From positions 1,674,001-1,738,000 of the forward strand of contig CM060732.1 in the NCBI GenBank assembly GCA_030704615.1: 64,000 bases of DNA, given 5' to 3'. The translations under genes and the position numbers were made by a program. This DNA is from Takakia lepidozioides (taxonomy: Eukaryota; Streptophyta; Takakiopsida; Takakiales; Takakiaceae). The notes under the pieces were generated by a model. That model searched no databases. It was not told the origin of the DNA and worked only from the letters and a program-made list of their open reading frames with translations. Shown piece by piece: positions 8,863-20,578 of the stretch. Numbering within the stretch: the stretch's first letter is position 1; every line of letters starts with the position of its first letter.

Positions 8863-9730
8863 GACCTACAGCTAGTGTATCATGGGGGTGTTTCCTATTT
8901 GTTTCCCTTTTGGTATTCATGTTAGCTATCTTACCATTGATAATTAAATATCAGTTTGCTTTATCAATCTATTGGATTCCATCAGCTCATCCATTCATTT
9001 CACAGCTTCACTCAGATCTCTCTACACAGTATGATTGTATCGTAAAAGTATCCGATTATGATTTATCAGGTATCAGGCCGAAGCCATTGTGTCTCTAATC
9101 TGCTCTACAATATCATTACAGCCTTGCCTATATCAAGCATCTACTCGTCATCTCTCTATCTTCACTTCCGTTCCTCATCTCTGCCCGATCCCCTCTCCTC
9201 TATCACCAAGAAGTCCTCCTCCGAATGGTGTCCCTTCCTTCCCCGTTTCTCCCTTTATCTTCCTATCCGCGATTCTAACCGTTTCCCTCACTAACCGTAT
9301 CTGTGAACTAACATGTTCCCTTCGCAGGTGTTGTTTCCCACAGTCGTTCCCTGTCCTACTCTTTGTTCCCTATGATCGTGACAGCTGTGTCAAGCTGTGA
9401 CTGGCTGTGTGAAACTGTGACGGGCTGTGACTGGCTGTGCGACTGTGTTTGGCTGTGTCGGGCTGTGTCGGGCTGTGTCGGCTGTGTCGGCTGTGTCTGC
9501 TGTGACGACTGTGATGGGCTGTGTTGGCTGTGTTGGCTGTGATGACTGTGACGGGCTGTGTTGGCTGTGTTGGCTGTGACGACTGTGACGGCTGTGACGG
9601 GATGTGTAACCCCCCTCTACAGTACGCTGCTGTCACCCCTAAGGCTCCTGTTGGTCTCAGTTTGTGCAAAAATTAAGGGTACCCTACAGATCCCGTATAA
9701 GTGTCTAAGTCCCCGACAGTCCTCTAACAA
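8755..9730 (-). repeat. 5' LTR, copy A (976 bp)
   Basis: In element orientation it starts TGTTAGAGGACTG and ends CCGCGCGACA, giving TG...CA termini. The same ends occur at 20579-21520 and 40948-41960. The PBS follows immediately. The U3-side half contains the decamer minisatellite; the end nearest the PBS carries the open frame of the leader ORF. Confidence 0.93.
9376..9610. repeat. LTR-borne decamer minisatellite, copy A
   Basis: Tandem variants of GGCTGTGACG / GGCTGTGTCG (reverse CACAGCC type). Open frames through it are by-products of the repeat. Confidence 0.9.
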
Positions 9731-10090
9731 GTAGCATCCAAGGTAGGCATTCCCTTGCTGGTATTAGACTTGGAGAAGGGGTCTGAACCCTCCACATCCT
9801 GCAATGCTTCATCACCCATGTACCAATGCTTTTTCCTCATGGGACGATGGGATTTACAGGGGGTTTTGTCAGGACTGGTTGTTGATTTGGAAATCGTACC
9901 AAGTAGACCAGTTTCAGGATTGATATCACCTGGTAATCCCAAAGGTGAGTGGGACGTTTGACGCTTGCAATTTGGGGATGTCACCTCTTCTGCTCCACGA
10001 GTGGAGTGCTTTCTTGTAGGCTCCATTTGGATGCCGGCAACTGACGGGCTCACTATGGAGGATCTTCCGACCCCTCCATGAGCTAGGTGG
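9731..10090 (-). other. Coding-like fragment abutting the LTR
   Basis: Just outside the 5' LTR the minus strand has a stop-free stretch in the frame reading HGGVGRSSIVSPSVAGIQ, then TSHSPLGLPGDINPETGLLG, and KKHWYMGDEALQDVEGSD up to the LTR edge, where the frame ends within six bases. The composition (Ser/Pro-rich, no low-complexity bias) looks like the exon of a plant gene rather than a retroelement. I do not recognise the family. The abrupt end at the LTR suggests the element inserted into this sequence. No start codon or splice site was assigned. Confidence 0.35.
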
Positions 10091-11019
10091 TGATCATCTT
10101 GATTACCAGAGTATGAGATGGAAAAGCATGTTGGATCTGCCCCAACCCCCCCAATATCAATGCATGATTTGTGTGAAAAAAAAAAATGAAGATGGATTGA
10201 ATGGAAAAGAAATTGAACAATTATGGAACTCTGTAATAGCAATGGACTCTGTACAAGAAAATGGACATCTGCGGAGCAATACAGATATTGCATGGACTTC
10301 CATGGAAATGAGCAACAGTAGTGGAGTCTGTATAGGAAAATGGACATATGTGGAGCTATACAGATGCTTCAAGGATTTTCGTGGACCTAGGACAGATAGA
10401 AAGACTTTACACATGGACATACATGGACTTATGGAACATTAAGGAAGCATCCAGCAAAGTAATGGGAAAAAAAGGAGCCACTCATGAAAATGCTGGAGTT
10501 TGGGGTGCAGAAAGTACCCCAAGTGGAATAACATGGAGACAACAGCTTCTGGGGGAGTTTATAAGAATTGACAATGTTCTATAGATCATCGTGGACCATT
10601 GGGGCTAATCGGAAGACACAAGATGCCCTAACTATGTGGAAGAGGCTGAAGCAAGACTTTCTTGAAATGCATGGAAGAAAACAATGTATAAAGCCTAAAC
10701 AGTAGAAAACTAAGAAGGCAAATGGACTAAGTTTAAGGGAAAAAGATGGCTTGCCTTTTGGTGGAAGGTTCAGTCTATGATGCTTATGGACACCTTCACG
10801 TTCCAAAACCCTACAAATGTCCACTGCTTCAGAAGCTGTTGTACAATACAATACAAGCTGGGCTTTTCGACTCTGTATTTGACTCATTTTTTAGTCGTTT
10901 GCGACATTTTTACTCCCAGCCTCCATAGTCGAACATGCGTGACAAAGGTCAAGTCGTTTCAGTCAAGCAGTCGAATCCAGATGCCAGGTTCTGGCAGTGA
11001 AATGTGACAGTAAAACCTA
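10091..11019. other. No gene seen
   Basis: There is a two-copy direct repeat about 86 bp apart (near 10241 and 10327, both containing AAAATGGACAT). Nothing else is recognised. Confidence 0.5.
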
Positions 11020-11190
11020 GGGGGTGACGTGTAGGCAACACAGTATGACGTGGATGCGACGCGGCTATGACGTGTAGTAAAGTGGTTTAACTGAATTATA
11101 AGGTGGATGCATGACGTGTAGTGAGTGGCTTAAGGGCAGAGTGACGTGGATGCATGACATGTAGTAAAGTGGTTTAACTGAAGTGGAACA
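11020..11190. repeat. Short tandem repeat with TGACGTGGATGC and TGACGTGTAGT
   Basis: About three imperfect units combine GACGTGGATGC with ATGACGTGTAGT and GTAAAGTGGTTTAACTGAA. TGACGT matches the core of bZIP (TGA-type) binding sites, but the repeated context suggests a decayed tandem repeat rather than a promoter. Confidence 0.6.
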
Positions 11191-11332
11191 TATTGACTAT
11201 GTTCCATGATGTTTAGTATACAGTTTGACTGTGAATCAGTGATAGTGCGTTTGCTTGACTTTGTACAGTGTAATATTCTACTGTGAAGCAGTAAAAGAGG
11301 ACACATTTTAGTAAATAGGTTTCACTCTGGGG

Positions 11333-11420
11333 GTGTATATACATATATATATATATGTATATATATAATAAATACATACATATAAATTTTTATATATACA
11401 ATATATATAAAAACTGGGAG
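11333..11420. repeat. AT-rich microsatellite
   Basis: Mostly TA and TATA/CATA steps. The flanks (11191-11332 and 11421-11803) show no gene. Confidence 0.9.
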
Positions 11421-11803
11421 GCTTTTTATTTAATATTTGGTTTTTTTTTGTTTATTACTGTTATTTCGTTTTTTTCATTTACTTTTAGTTTATATCTGTA
11501 CGTATGTGAATTAGTGGATATTGTATTTAAATTTTTTGATTCGCTGCACTGCATTGAAAATATATTACAAATACAACAAAACATAGAATACAAATACAGG
11601 TCGGAACCAAAAACATTTGGATGGCTCAAAACCGGTTTATATCAAGAGTGTTTTGCAAAACAAGTTTTGGCCACATTCTACAAATGACCAACATGAGGGC
11701 CATGTTGCCATATCCATAGATCACTGCCCAACTGAAGTCACTGAGTAAGGATAATCTGTTGTGCAGCTAGGTCCAGCACTATCGTGGACATGTCAAGAGA
11801 ACA

Positions 11804-13400
11804 TTAGAAATCATTTGAGAATGAATTCAGGCAGTTCCAGAGAATGGTGGTGCCAGCTACCTTGTCATCCAAAGTGACATCCACTTCCAGGGCTGCCTTA
11901 ACATACATATCCACCAAGGCAATGTTTAGTGCGACAACTCCAGCTTTGACGATGTCATCATGGACCTTTGTGCCCTTTTGAGGGCTGCCAGGCTCACATT
12001 TGACGTAGATGTACACCAGGGGAATGTTCAGGATGACATCTGGTACAATTTCAGCTTGGATAATGTCACCATAAACCTCTTTGCCCCTTCCCAGGGCTGC
12101 TAGGCTCGCATATGCATATTACAAAAACAAATGAACATGACGGCCTGGTCTGGCTTCAACCCTTCCCACATCATTTGCTCTTATGTTTCCAAAGCCTTAA
12201 TCCCATACCCATGCTGCACATACCTTGCAATCATGGCACTCCAAAATACCACATCTCGTTCAGCCATATTGTCAAACTCTCCCTTCACATCAGGCTTGCT
12301 GCACCCACATTTGGCATACATGTCCACCAAGGCAGAGTTCAGAATGACAATTTCCCCTTTAACGATTGGCATAAGCAAGGGGAAGGAGACAGCAGAGCTG
12401 CTGCTCTCTCCCAGCGCCAAAAAAACCAAAAGAAAAAAAAATGGAGGGGCTGAGAGAGCCGCCATGGCTGTGAAGTACCAGTATGCTGCAACGTGATGTG
12501 GCTGGGCTTCACCCCTTCCCCCATCAATATTTGATCATAGGTCTCCAAAGCCTCCATTCCATGTCCCTGCTGTGACACCACATCTCATGACACCACATCT
12601 CGTTCAGCCATAGTGTTGAAAACTCCCTTCGCATCCTTAATGCACCCACATTTGGCATATATGTCCACCAGGGCAGTGTTCAGAATGACATCTCGTACAA
12701 ATCCAGCTTTGACGATGTCACCATGGACCTCTTTCCCCTTCTCCAGAGCTCCCAGCCTTGCACACGCATGGCAAACACAAACAAATGTGATGTGGTTGGG
12801 TTTCACCCTTCGCGCAGCTAGGCTCATAGGTTTCCAAAGCACTCCTACCACACCCATCCTTGGTAAATCCTGCCAACATTATATTCCACGTGATCAAGAT
12901 CGTTGAGGCACTCTGTGGAAAACCTGGTGAGCATCCATGATGCTCCCACATTGGCGTTAATCCACTTTGGATAATGTGAGTGTGCACCTGTTTCCAGCTT
13001 CCAGACCTTTCATCTTGATGCACTTAAGCAAGAGACAGACAGACGTATCTGAATCTGCTGAAATGCCTTGTTGGTTTAAAGTTGTAGAGCCTCTGTCAGT
13101 CTGCCTGCCTCACAAAGCATCTTCATATGCCCAACAAAAGAGGCATTGTGGCCTCCCTCTCTTGATCCTCTTTCAGAAGCTGTGGTCATGGTTGAGGTGC
13201 CTGATTTTATCAACTGTGCCGCTGCAGCTGCTACCTTTACTTGACCATCTACCCATGCAGCAGGTTTCTTGTAGCTATTGATCCACATGGAATCAGAGGT
13301 AATCTGGAGCTTGAAATCCAGCCCTCTTGGATGAATCTGGACCCACACTCTATCCCTGCCCCTTCAGCTATCCATACCTCTGCACAAATCATGCATACAT
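11804..13400 (-). pseudogene. PPR pseudogene P1
   Basis: A PLS-class pentatricopeptide gene read on the minus strand. Order: leader with FKLQITSDSMWINSYKKPA (about 13350-13270), GHMKMLCEAGRLTEAL, then PPR motifs with KQVHTHIIQSGL (12990), ITFVCVCHACARLGALEKGK (12790), LNTALVDIYAKCGCIKDAKG (12680), MAERDVVS, and a second series around 12465-12181 (LNSALVDMYAKCGC, WSAMIARYVQHGYGIKALET). A weaker series lies at 12110-11804. Motifs fall in different frames with stops between, so the gene is dead. PPR proteins normally bind organellar RNA. P1 is head to head with P2. Confidence 0.85.
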
Positions 13401-14499
13401 CCTTGCCTTGCTGCTAGTAGCTGACAATGACAGCCTAGAATTGTTCCAGCAAACACCCCAACCCTACTTATCACACTAGTTCAAAGTCACTCCAAACCAC
13501 CACAGATCCACCCAATGAGCTAACTTACATAATTCAATATGCATCTCAGGGCCAAATCTGATGAGGGGGCAAAACAGGCTGCAACAGGTCAAAGAAGAAG
13601 GTGCCCTCACCACATTGTCCTTGACCCATGGAGGATTTGACCGAGCATCAACCCAAAATGACCTCTTCATGTGTGTGATGTTTTGTATCTGTAGTCAGGT
13701 AATGTTGGATTGGTCTGTGAGAACCACCACGGTGCAGCTGAGCAGGCAGAGATTGAAACACGGCCTACTAAGACCAAGCTGACTTTCCCAAGAACCTTGT
13801 AAACATCAGGAAGAACACCAAATCATGGTACTAGTCTTGGTCTGCACAATCTGAGACTTGAGATCCTCCACAAAGGCCAGCATGTTTTTAGTTGAGGATC
13901 CACCCTCTGCCATATCCTCATGAGCACAATATTTGAGCTTCCCTACACTGGTTCGAATTGCCATGCCCTCCTCCCCTGTCATTAGCTCCCTGATGTGTGC
14001 ATGATTTGTGCAGAGGCAGAGATAGCTGAAGGAGCAGGGATAGAGAGTAGGTCTAGATTCATCCAAAAGGGCCAGATTTCAAGCACAAAATTACTTATGA
14101 TTTCCTGTAGATCAATAGCTACAAGAAACCTGCATGGGTAGATGGTCAACTGTCATGCCGCAGCAGCAGCGGCACAACTGATAAAATCAGGCACTGGTAA
14201 TCGAGGCACCTTTTTCACATTCACCCTGTTTTTCCCTCTTATCAGAATCGGCCCTGAATTTCCATGTTGAATTCTGCAAGTTAGCTAGTTGAGTGAATGT
14301 AGTTTGGAGTGACTTTGACATGATACTGCCACTGTGACAACAGGAAAGTATCAAAAAATACGTAACAGAGATGAGGAGAAGCTGTGGAATGAATACTTTT
14401 CTGACTCCAGTCAATGGTGGGACACCAGGCAAAAGGTGAATGCTTGTTAGATTACAGGAGAGTAGCAGACGCAATTCAGTATAGGAACTAGTGTAATAA
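13401..14499. other. Inter-PPR region with repeated 100-bp segment
   Basis: It holds two copies of a segment containing GAGCTAACTT...AATTC...CAGGG...CTGATAAGAG (13490-13610 plus, 14205-14300 minus) and one copy of a segment shared with 23555-23700 (14330-14470, with AGGAAAGTATCAAAAAA). A minus-strand open stretch at 13806-14066 (GKLKYCAHEDMAEGGSSTKN) looks faintly coding, but I cannot assign it. Confidence 0.55.
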
Positions 14500-15431
14500 G
14501 CTGAGTTGGGTGTTTCCTAGAACAAATCTAGGCTGTCATTATCAGCTGCAAGGCAAGGATGTATGCATCATTTGTGCAGAGGCATGGATAGTTGAAGGAG
14601 CGGGGATAGAGTGTGGGTCCAGATTCATCCAAGAGGGCTGGACTTCAAGCTCCAGATTACCTTGATTTCAGGTGGATCAGTAGCTACAAGAAACCTGCAT
14701 GTGTAGATGGTCAACTAAAGGCAGCAGCTGTAGTGGCATAGTTGATAAAATCAGGCACCTCAATCATGACCACAGCTGTTGAAATTAGAGGATCAAGAGA
14801 GGGAGTCCACAATGCCTCTTCTGGCACTTCTGGGCATGTGAAGATACTTTGTGCCGCAGGCAGATTGACAGAGGCTCTACAGACTCTAAACCAAGGAGAT
14901 TTCAGCAGATTCAGATATGACTGTCTGTTGCTTAAGTGCATCAAGATGGATGGTCTGGAAGCTGGAAAGCAGGTGCACACTCACATTATCCAAAGTGGAT
15001 TCACACCAAATGTTTTTCTACTCAACACCCTTGTCAACATGTATGTTAAGTGCGGGAGCATCATGGATGCTCATCAAGTGTTCAACAGAATGCCTCAATG
15101 ATCTTTGATCACGTGGAATATTATGTTGGCAGGATTTACCAAGCGTAGGTGTGGTAGGAATGCTTAGGAGACCTATGAGCAAATGTTGCGTGAAGGGGTG
15201 AAGCCCAACCATATCGCGTTTGTTTGTGTTTGCAATGCGTGTGCAAGCCTGGGAGCTCTAGAAAAGAGGGAAGAGGTCCATAGTGACATTGTCAAAGTTG
15301 GATTTGTACCAAATGTCAACCTAGAAACAGAAGCGGCAGCAGCCCAATTGATAGAACAATTCGTTGCTAATGAAGGTATCTTCTTCAATACATTTCACCC
15401 TGTTTTGCCATGTTATCAGAGTCGTCCCTAA
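14500..15431 (+). pseudogene. PPR pseudogene P2
   Basis: Plus strand. The leader matches P1 and P3 (tgtttcctagaacaaatc at ~14510, then a block ending near 14720). The long open stretch 14742-15101 reads GHVKILCAAGRLTEALQTL, GLEAGKQVHTHIIQSGFTPN, LLNTLVNMYVKCGSIMDAHQ and VFNRMPQ, where a TGA follows. It resumes with ITWNIMLAGFTK and a TAG, then 15183-15431: MLREGVKPNHIAFVCVCNAC, ASLGALEKREEVHSDIVKVG. After NLETE the frame turns into the leader-type sequence EAAAAQLIE, meaning the PPR tract is joined to another copy's leader. This is the best preserved of the three copies but still interrupted. Confidence 0.87.
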
Positions 15432-15694
15432 TTTAGAATTCTGCAAGTTAGCTCGTTCATGATGTGAGCTGGCATGAGTTTTATAAAGATCCTTCACGAT
15501 GGTGGGACAACCGCAATCACAAGGTGTGGCTTTTCTTAATGTACGATGTGAAGAAGTTTGTCCATCCTGCAAAGGTGGGCTCTTTGCAGGAAGAATGATT
15601 GATTGTTGACACTGTCTCTCGCATGCCCTAAGATCTGAAAATCAAGTTGAAAAAGTAAACCACGTGACTCTGTTCAACCCATCTGCTGAAGGCC

Positions 15695-16479
15695 TTAAGA
15701 GACATTTAGGGCCAATTCTGATAAGAGGAAAAAACAGGGTGAAATGTGTTGAAGAAGGTGCCTTGAGTAGCAGTGCCTGAATTTTATCAATTGTGCCGCC
15801 GCTGCTGCTGTTGCGGCTTCCAGTTGTCCATCTACGCATGCAGGTTTCTTGTAGCTATCATTCCACAGGGATTCATAGGTAATCTGGAGCTTGAAATCCG
15901 GCCCTCTTGAATGAATATGGACCCACACTCTATCCCTGCTCCTTCGGCTATCCATACCTCTGCACAAATCATGCATAGTACCTCCTTGCCTTGCTGCTAG
16001 CAGCTGACAATGACAGCCTAGATTTGTTCCAAAAAACACCCTAACCCTACTTCTCACACTAGTTCCTATGCTGACTTGCACTTCCAACAGGCATTCACCT
16101 TTTTGCACCAACGTCGAGCTAACTTGCAGAATTCAACCTGAAAATTTAGGGATGACTCTGAATCCTGATAACAGGGAAAACAGGCTGAAATGTGTTGAAG
16201 AAGGTGCTCATATATCTGCAAAGCCTCCATCCTGCGCCCTTGCTGTGCATATCCTGCAATCATCGTACCCCATGACACCACATCTCGTTCAGTCATACTG
16301 TTGAACACTCCCTGCTGTCTCCGCTCTAAAGCTCCCATATAGCACACGTCGTGACAATGGCCGATACAACAAGAGCAAACATACAGGTCGATCCCACAAT
16401 CAGTACACTCGCTGCGCGACACTTCTCTCTCTCTATTCTCTCCTCCCCCCCCACCCGCTCTCTCATGTGCACACAGCAA
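15695..16479 (-). pseudogene. PPR pseudogene P3
   Basis: Minus strand. 16479-16066 includes ALERRQQGVFNSMTERDVVS, WGTMIAGYAQQGRRMEALQI and YEHLLQ, then fuses to the repeat-derived sequence. 16111-15695 holds the leader block (VWVHIHSRGPDFKLQITYES, NDSYKKPACVDGQLEAATAA) in reverse position relative to P2. The combination suggests rearranged pieces of one PPR family. Nearby plus-strand repeats at 15690-15765 and 16110-16210 belong to the same 100-bp family as 13490-13610. Confidence 0.75.
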
Positions 16480-16674
16480 GATACTAGTCTTTTAGAAACC
16501 GCTTATCCTGGTTCACGAACCTTAAGAAAACACAGATGGTGGCACAAAGACAAACAAACGCGAAGTCCCTAAGCCTGCGGAGCTCTCGAACCACGCCGAC
16601 CCAAAAGAAAACACTCAGTCCCAGCCAGGCTGCACACTGTGACCTAGCAACCCTAAACTCGAGCCAAGTGCATT

Positions 16675-16925
16675 ATCATCCGTTCATACGTTCATACAAT
16701 TGTTGCCAGCAAGGCGTTTTCTTTATCATACGTTCATCCAGTGCACAAAAATTATATTTCATACGTTTATCCAATAGCTGCCAGCAAGGCATTTGTTTAT
16801 CACTCGTTGAGGTAATTCAGTTGTTTTGTTTCACTAACCTTTCATACGTTCATCCAATAGCTGCCAGCAAGGCGTTTGTTTATCATTCATTCATATAATT
16901 CAGTTGTTTTGTTTCACTAACCTTA
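16675..16925. repeat. Three-copy repeat, 85-95 bp
   Basis: Three units share CATACGTTCATCCA / CATACGTTTATCCA, followed by ATAGCTGCCAGCAAGGCRTTTG and TTTATCA. The last two also share TCAGTTGTTTTGTTTCACTAACC. The surrounding 16480-17198 shows no gene. Confidence 0.8.
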
Positions 16926-17198
16926 ACCAGCACCCGATTAGTTTACTATTAATGTGCTGGGTCAGTGAAAAAATAGGTATTTTTTTAACTTCTTATTATC
17001 CACATATATATTGTTATATTATTTATATATTGTGATTACACTTGCCATTGCTTAACTGGTTGTCTCAGTCAGCTCATTTTAGGTTCACTACAGTCAAAAT
17101 TTTCGCGGTTGTCTAGCACCTCGAACATTTTAATATAAATTTTGACTGCAAAATGGCTGGAACAGTCGAAAGTGACAACAGTCAATGCCAGCGTCAAA

Positions 17199-18634
17199 CT
17201 AAATCGTCGAAATTACATAGGGTGTGTTGTAGTGTGTTGACGGGTTTTTTAAGCCAACACCTGACCACCAATCCATATGCATCTCTTGCTTGCACTCTCT
17301 CTTCAAACAAGTTGTGGAAGTGGAAAAGTGTGCATATGCACACCACGAATGGTATGTGTGGGTGCACGAAGCCAAAATGCAATCCCAAACTGGTTTGAAG
17401 CCTCTACCACAAAAAGCACATGGCAAAACTGTCAAATATTCCACAGTGTCAAATCCGGGAGAATGAACAAAAAGGTTTGACAGTGGAGTGGGTTTGAAGG
17501 TGGATGGCCATGTTGCATAGCTTGAAGTTGCTTTGTGATGGCTGTCTTCTGCCTCAGACAGTTTTCGTAGCGATCAGTGGCTACCGACCAAGCCACTTCA
17601 TCACGTTTGGCCCTCTCCGCAATCACAGCTTTCTCTGATGCCCTTTCCCCCACGAGATCCCTACAATACCAACATGAGAATCCAGCTTACGCTGCAAGGT
17701 TTCCAACAAATCATGACAAGAAATCACTTCTTGCGCAGCCTGCTCTGTATCGTCAGATAGCAAAGTACTTAACCTGTTGGTTTCGGTCTCATGTTGCTTC
17801 CGCAGTTGATCGAGCTTCAACATTGCACTAGACAACAAATCATTCCGATCCTGCATCTGAGAGTCTATTCTTAAGACATCTTGTTTCGAGTTCTCATGTA
17901 CGAGCCTCAATCTCTCAAGGGAACCCTCGGCCAACAAACCCTCTGTTTCTAAAGAGCTCAAAAGGTCACGCCACTGGTCAACACACTGTCCATGGCCTCT
18001 TCCAGTGCCTCGTGCAAACTCGGTCGCCATTGTTCGAGCACTGTTCTCTAATTCCGTCTGTTGTTTTTCGCTTTCAGGTTCCACTTCCTCGTCAGATTCA
18101 ACCACCACAATGTCACTCGTTTTCTTGTTGTCTCCAGCTACAACAATGTCTTGAGCGCTTTGGAGTCGCCGAATCGCTTCCCTGTTAGTAAACTCTGCAA
18201 AGACGGCCCAGTTTATCTTCCTTCCTTTTCTCTCACAAACTATCCCTCTAGCAATGGCCTTTATGACAAGATGATTCGCAGGGACAACATGCCTTTGATG
18301 TGCTATCATCCAAAGCTTTTCCACCCTACTTATAAGCAGGACTATGGAGATAACTGTAACCATTTTTGTTGAGTAGTGGCCCAAACAGCTTGCTCACTTC
18401 CTCTTCAGTACAATCCTTGTCAATCTTCAAAGCCCTAGGAGGGATCCCCTCCTTGCAAAGATCATACTTCTTTGCAAACACATCACGAGTCACAAGCATT
18501 TTGCCATCGAAAACAATGTCGGGCGGCTCTGCGTGGACAGGGGGGCCATATATCGACTGACTTCTAAGAGCACCCTCTACCTTCACCCTCTTTGGCCTAA
18601 ATGATTTGTCACCAGAAAGACCACTCGTTGACAT
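17199..18634 (-). pseudogene. Broken unknown gene: N-terminal domain, coiled coil, C-terminal Cys/His cluster
   Basis: From an ATG at 18634 the frame reads MSTSGLSGDKSFRPKRVKVE ... DIVFDGKMLVTRDVFAKKYD and LFGPLLNKNGYSYLHSPAYK, then a TAG and frame change. It continues from about 18345 as LWMIAHQRHVVPANHLVIKA and KINWAVFAEFTNREAIRRLQ, then a Glu/Gln/Leu-rich coiled coil (about 18100-17680). A second frame change near 17660 leads to GERASEKAVIAERAKRDEVA. A third near 17450-17500 leads to LPCAFCGRGF...ILASCTHTYHSWC...CLKRECKQEMH, a likely zinc-binding cluster resembling RING/PHD spacing. All parts are collinear on one strand, so one ancestral gene is inferred. Function unknown. Confidence 0.55.
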
Positions 18635-19189
18635 GTTGATATCCCTGAGCTCGCAAGCTACAAAAAGTACAGCAAACCACGTGCATGAAAAATATGTTAG
18701 TACTGTAGTACAGATGCTACGAGTTTGCCGCGCACACTCTGTCGACTCGACTGTCATAGTTCGTACATACTGGCAAGGCGGCAGGAAACGAAGGAAGTCA
18801 CGAGTGCAAGGTACGAGGAGGATTTGAACGCAAAAGAGAGACGGATGGTCGTGATGCCGGTTTCGATCACACACGTAGCTCGACTATTGGTGGGAACCGG
18901 AAATCGGCGGTTTGCAGGCGGTGGAACGCGGGACCGCCCACGACACATTTTGAAATTTTTAACTTAATTTGAGCCAATGGCGACTCAGCAAATATTTGCG
19001 GGCCCCACTTTCTAGAATTTGGATGGACTTACATGGAGCAAACAAGTGCCGCTTTTGATCCACCCAACCTTGCAAATACCCTAAGGTCATTGTCATTGAA
19101 AGACAAAGCAGCCCTTTAGAGGGCACCATCTAACATCCACTTCCATGTTTACCATCTCATGTGAATATCCCATTACATTTCAGGGTATC
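18635..19189. other. Upstream region of the broken gene
   Basis: A moderately GC-rich stretch to about 18960, then unremarkable sequence. No promoter motif can be fixed. Confidence 0.4.
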
Positions 19190-20470
19190 TGAAAAAACAG
19201 GGTGGGAGGGTGGGATTCTTGGTCAATCATATTATGAAAGCACCATAGTTTGACATACAACGATCACCACCATACTTGCCATTGCAGGTCTGGAGATAAA
19301 TCTCGAGAGCCAAGCACATAGTTGCAATTGAAACAGCAAGCCATACATGTCTTAAGCATTTGCTTTTTGACATAATGCCTCCTAATTTTTTGTTGACATG
19401 GGTCAAGCCTTACATAATCCAGTTCTTGAACCATTCATCTTCCTAAAAGGCATCCTGTGTTGGCTTGAAAGTGATCTATCAGTGCCAAGACACATGCAAG
19501 ATTCATAAAGTAGAAAAAAAGCTGAGTTTTTTCAGGCATATAGAGGCCTGGATTGGTATTCCAGGGCCTCATAAACAGCTCTGCCAGGGTAAAAAATAAA
19601 TAACTCAGAATTCCAGGTCAATCATATCATGAAAGCACCATGGTTTGATAAAAAATTCCCCCCTATACTTGCAGATTGTACCTTCATTTCAGAAACCAGA
19701 TTGCAGGTCTAGAGATAATCTCCAGAACCAAGCACTTCAAGCAACAAGTGTCTTTCTTGCTTAGTTTTATCTAAGTAAGAATATCTCTACACCTAGGAAG
19801 GTGTATCATGACCAGGTTTAGGCCATGAAAAAATATTTAAAACTGCCATGCTAGGCTACTTGCTGGACCATAAAGGTTACTATTTTTGAAACCAGTTTTT
19901 GAGTAAGTCACCTCCCTAAAAAAACAGCCAGCCTGAAGGTATCATAGCATTGCAAACATATGAGCAAGCATTACATGCAATGACATGGCTTATTTGAGTC
20001 TCTGTAAGGAGCTGCAGGTCTGGAACGGAATTCCAGGACTTCATCAAAACTCTGCCAGGGTAGAAGGTAAGAAGCACACATCACCTTACCAGCAAGCAGG
20101 TCAAATTATGATGGGGCCAGGCCTGAAGGTGCTTCAGTGCCAAGTCATAAGCAAGACCTCTAAAAACACAAAACACAGGGCTGAGTACCCTCAAGCATAT
20201 ATGAGCCTGGAGTGGTATTCCAGGGCCTCATAAAAAGCTCTGCCGGTTGAAGAAAGGAACTCATAAACTCCTGTCCCCTATCATGCAATAAAATCACATT
20301 GATATGAGAGCCTTGAAGAATGTTTGTTATCAGACAAGGTCTATCATTCTGATCAAAGCCAGGCCATGATGTTTCATTTCAGAGCCTAGTTTCCATGCAG
20401 CCAGAGTTATAGTTGCAACCGGCCTATACCTTTGTTGAAAACAGCCAGAGCCTTCAGTAAAGATTTTGTT
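19190..20470. repeat. Degenerate interspersed repeats
   Basis: One family (near 19550, 20015 and 20195) shares GGYCTGGA-TGG-ATTCCAGG, then CTTCATAAA-GCTCTGCC. A second (near 19215 and 19610) shares TCAATCATATYATGAAAGCA, CCATRGTTTGA and later CAGGTCT-GAGATAA. They alternate and are too diverged to define one unit. No coding signal. Confidence 0.6.
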
Positions 20471-20578
20471 TTCTATGAAGTCCCTTGTGTGTCTTAACTC
20501 CAAAACATGTAGAAGTGATCATCAAGAACAAAAAACAAAGGTAAGGAGTAAGAAGGCGATCCTCATTAGAGCATACTT

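Larger units (their letters stand above)
1..9730 (-). mobile_element. Ty3/gypsy LTR retrotransposon, copy A (3' end outside window)
   Basis: A long minus-strand element. In transcription order it has a 5' LTR (9730 to 8755), primer-binding site, leader ORF, gag with three CCHC knuckles, protease with DGGSG, reverse transcriptase, RNase H, integrase and a long post-integrase region that runs off the left edge. The domain order protease-RT-RNase H-integrase defines Ty3/gypsy. The long 3' extension is reminiscent of Tat/Athila-like plant lineages, but I cannot place the clade. The copy is not autonomous: it has in-frame stops at 7825, 7537 and 4553 and a frameshift near 7070-7110, all visible by comparison with copy C at 40948-46460. 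The 3' LTR and target-site duplication are not in the window. Confidence 0.95.

Noticed and set aside
9370-9669. Ser/Thr/Gln/His repeat ORF, and similar ones at 21131-21361 and 41051-41402
   Set aside because: Products of the LTR minisatellite; frames differ between copies and no start or conserved context exists.
12112-12496. Plus-strand ORFs across the PPR region
   Set aside because: Reverse-complement shadows of the minus-strand PPR motifs.
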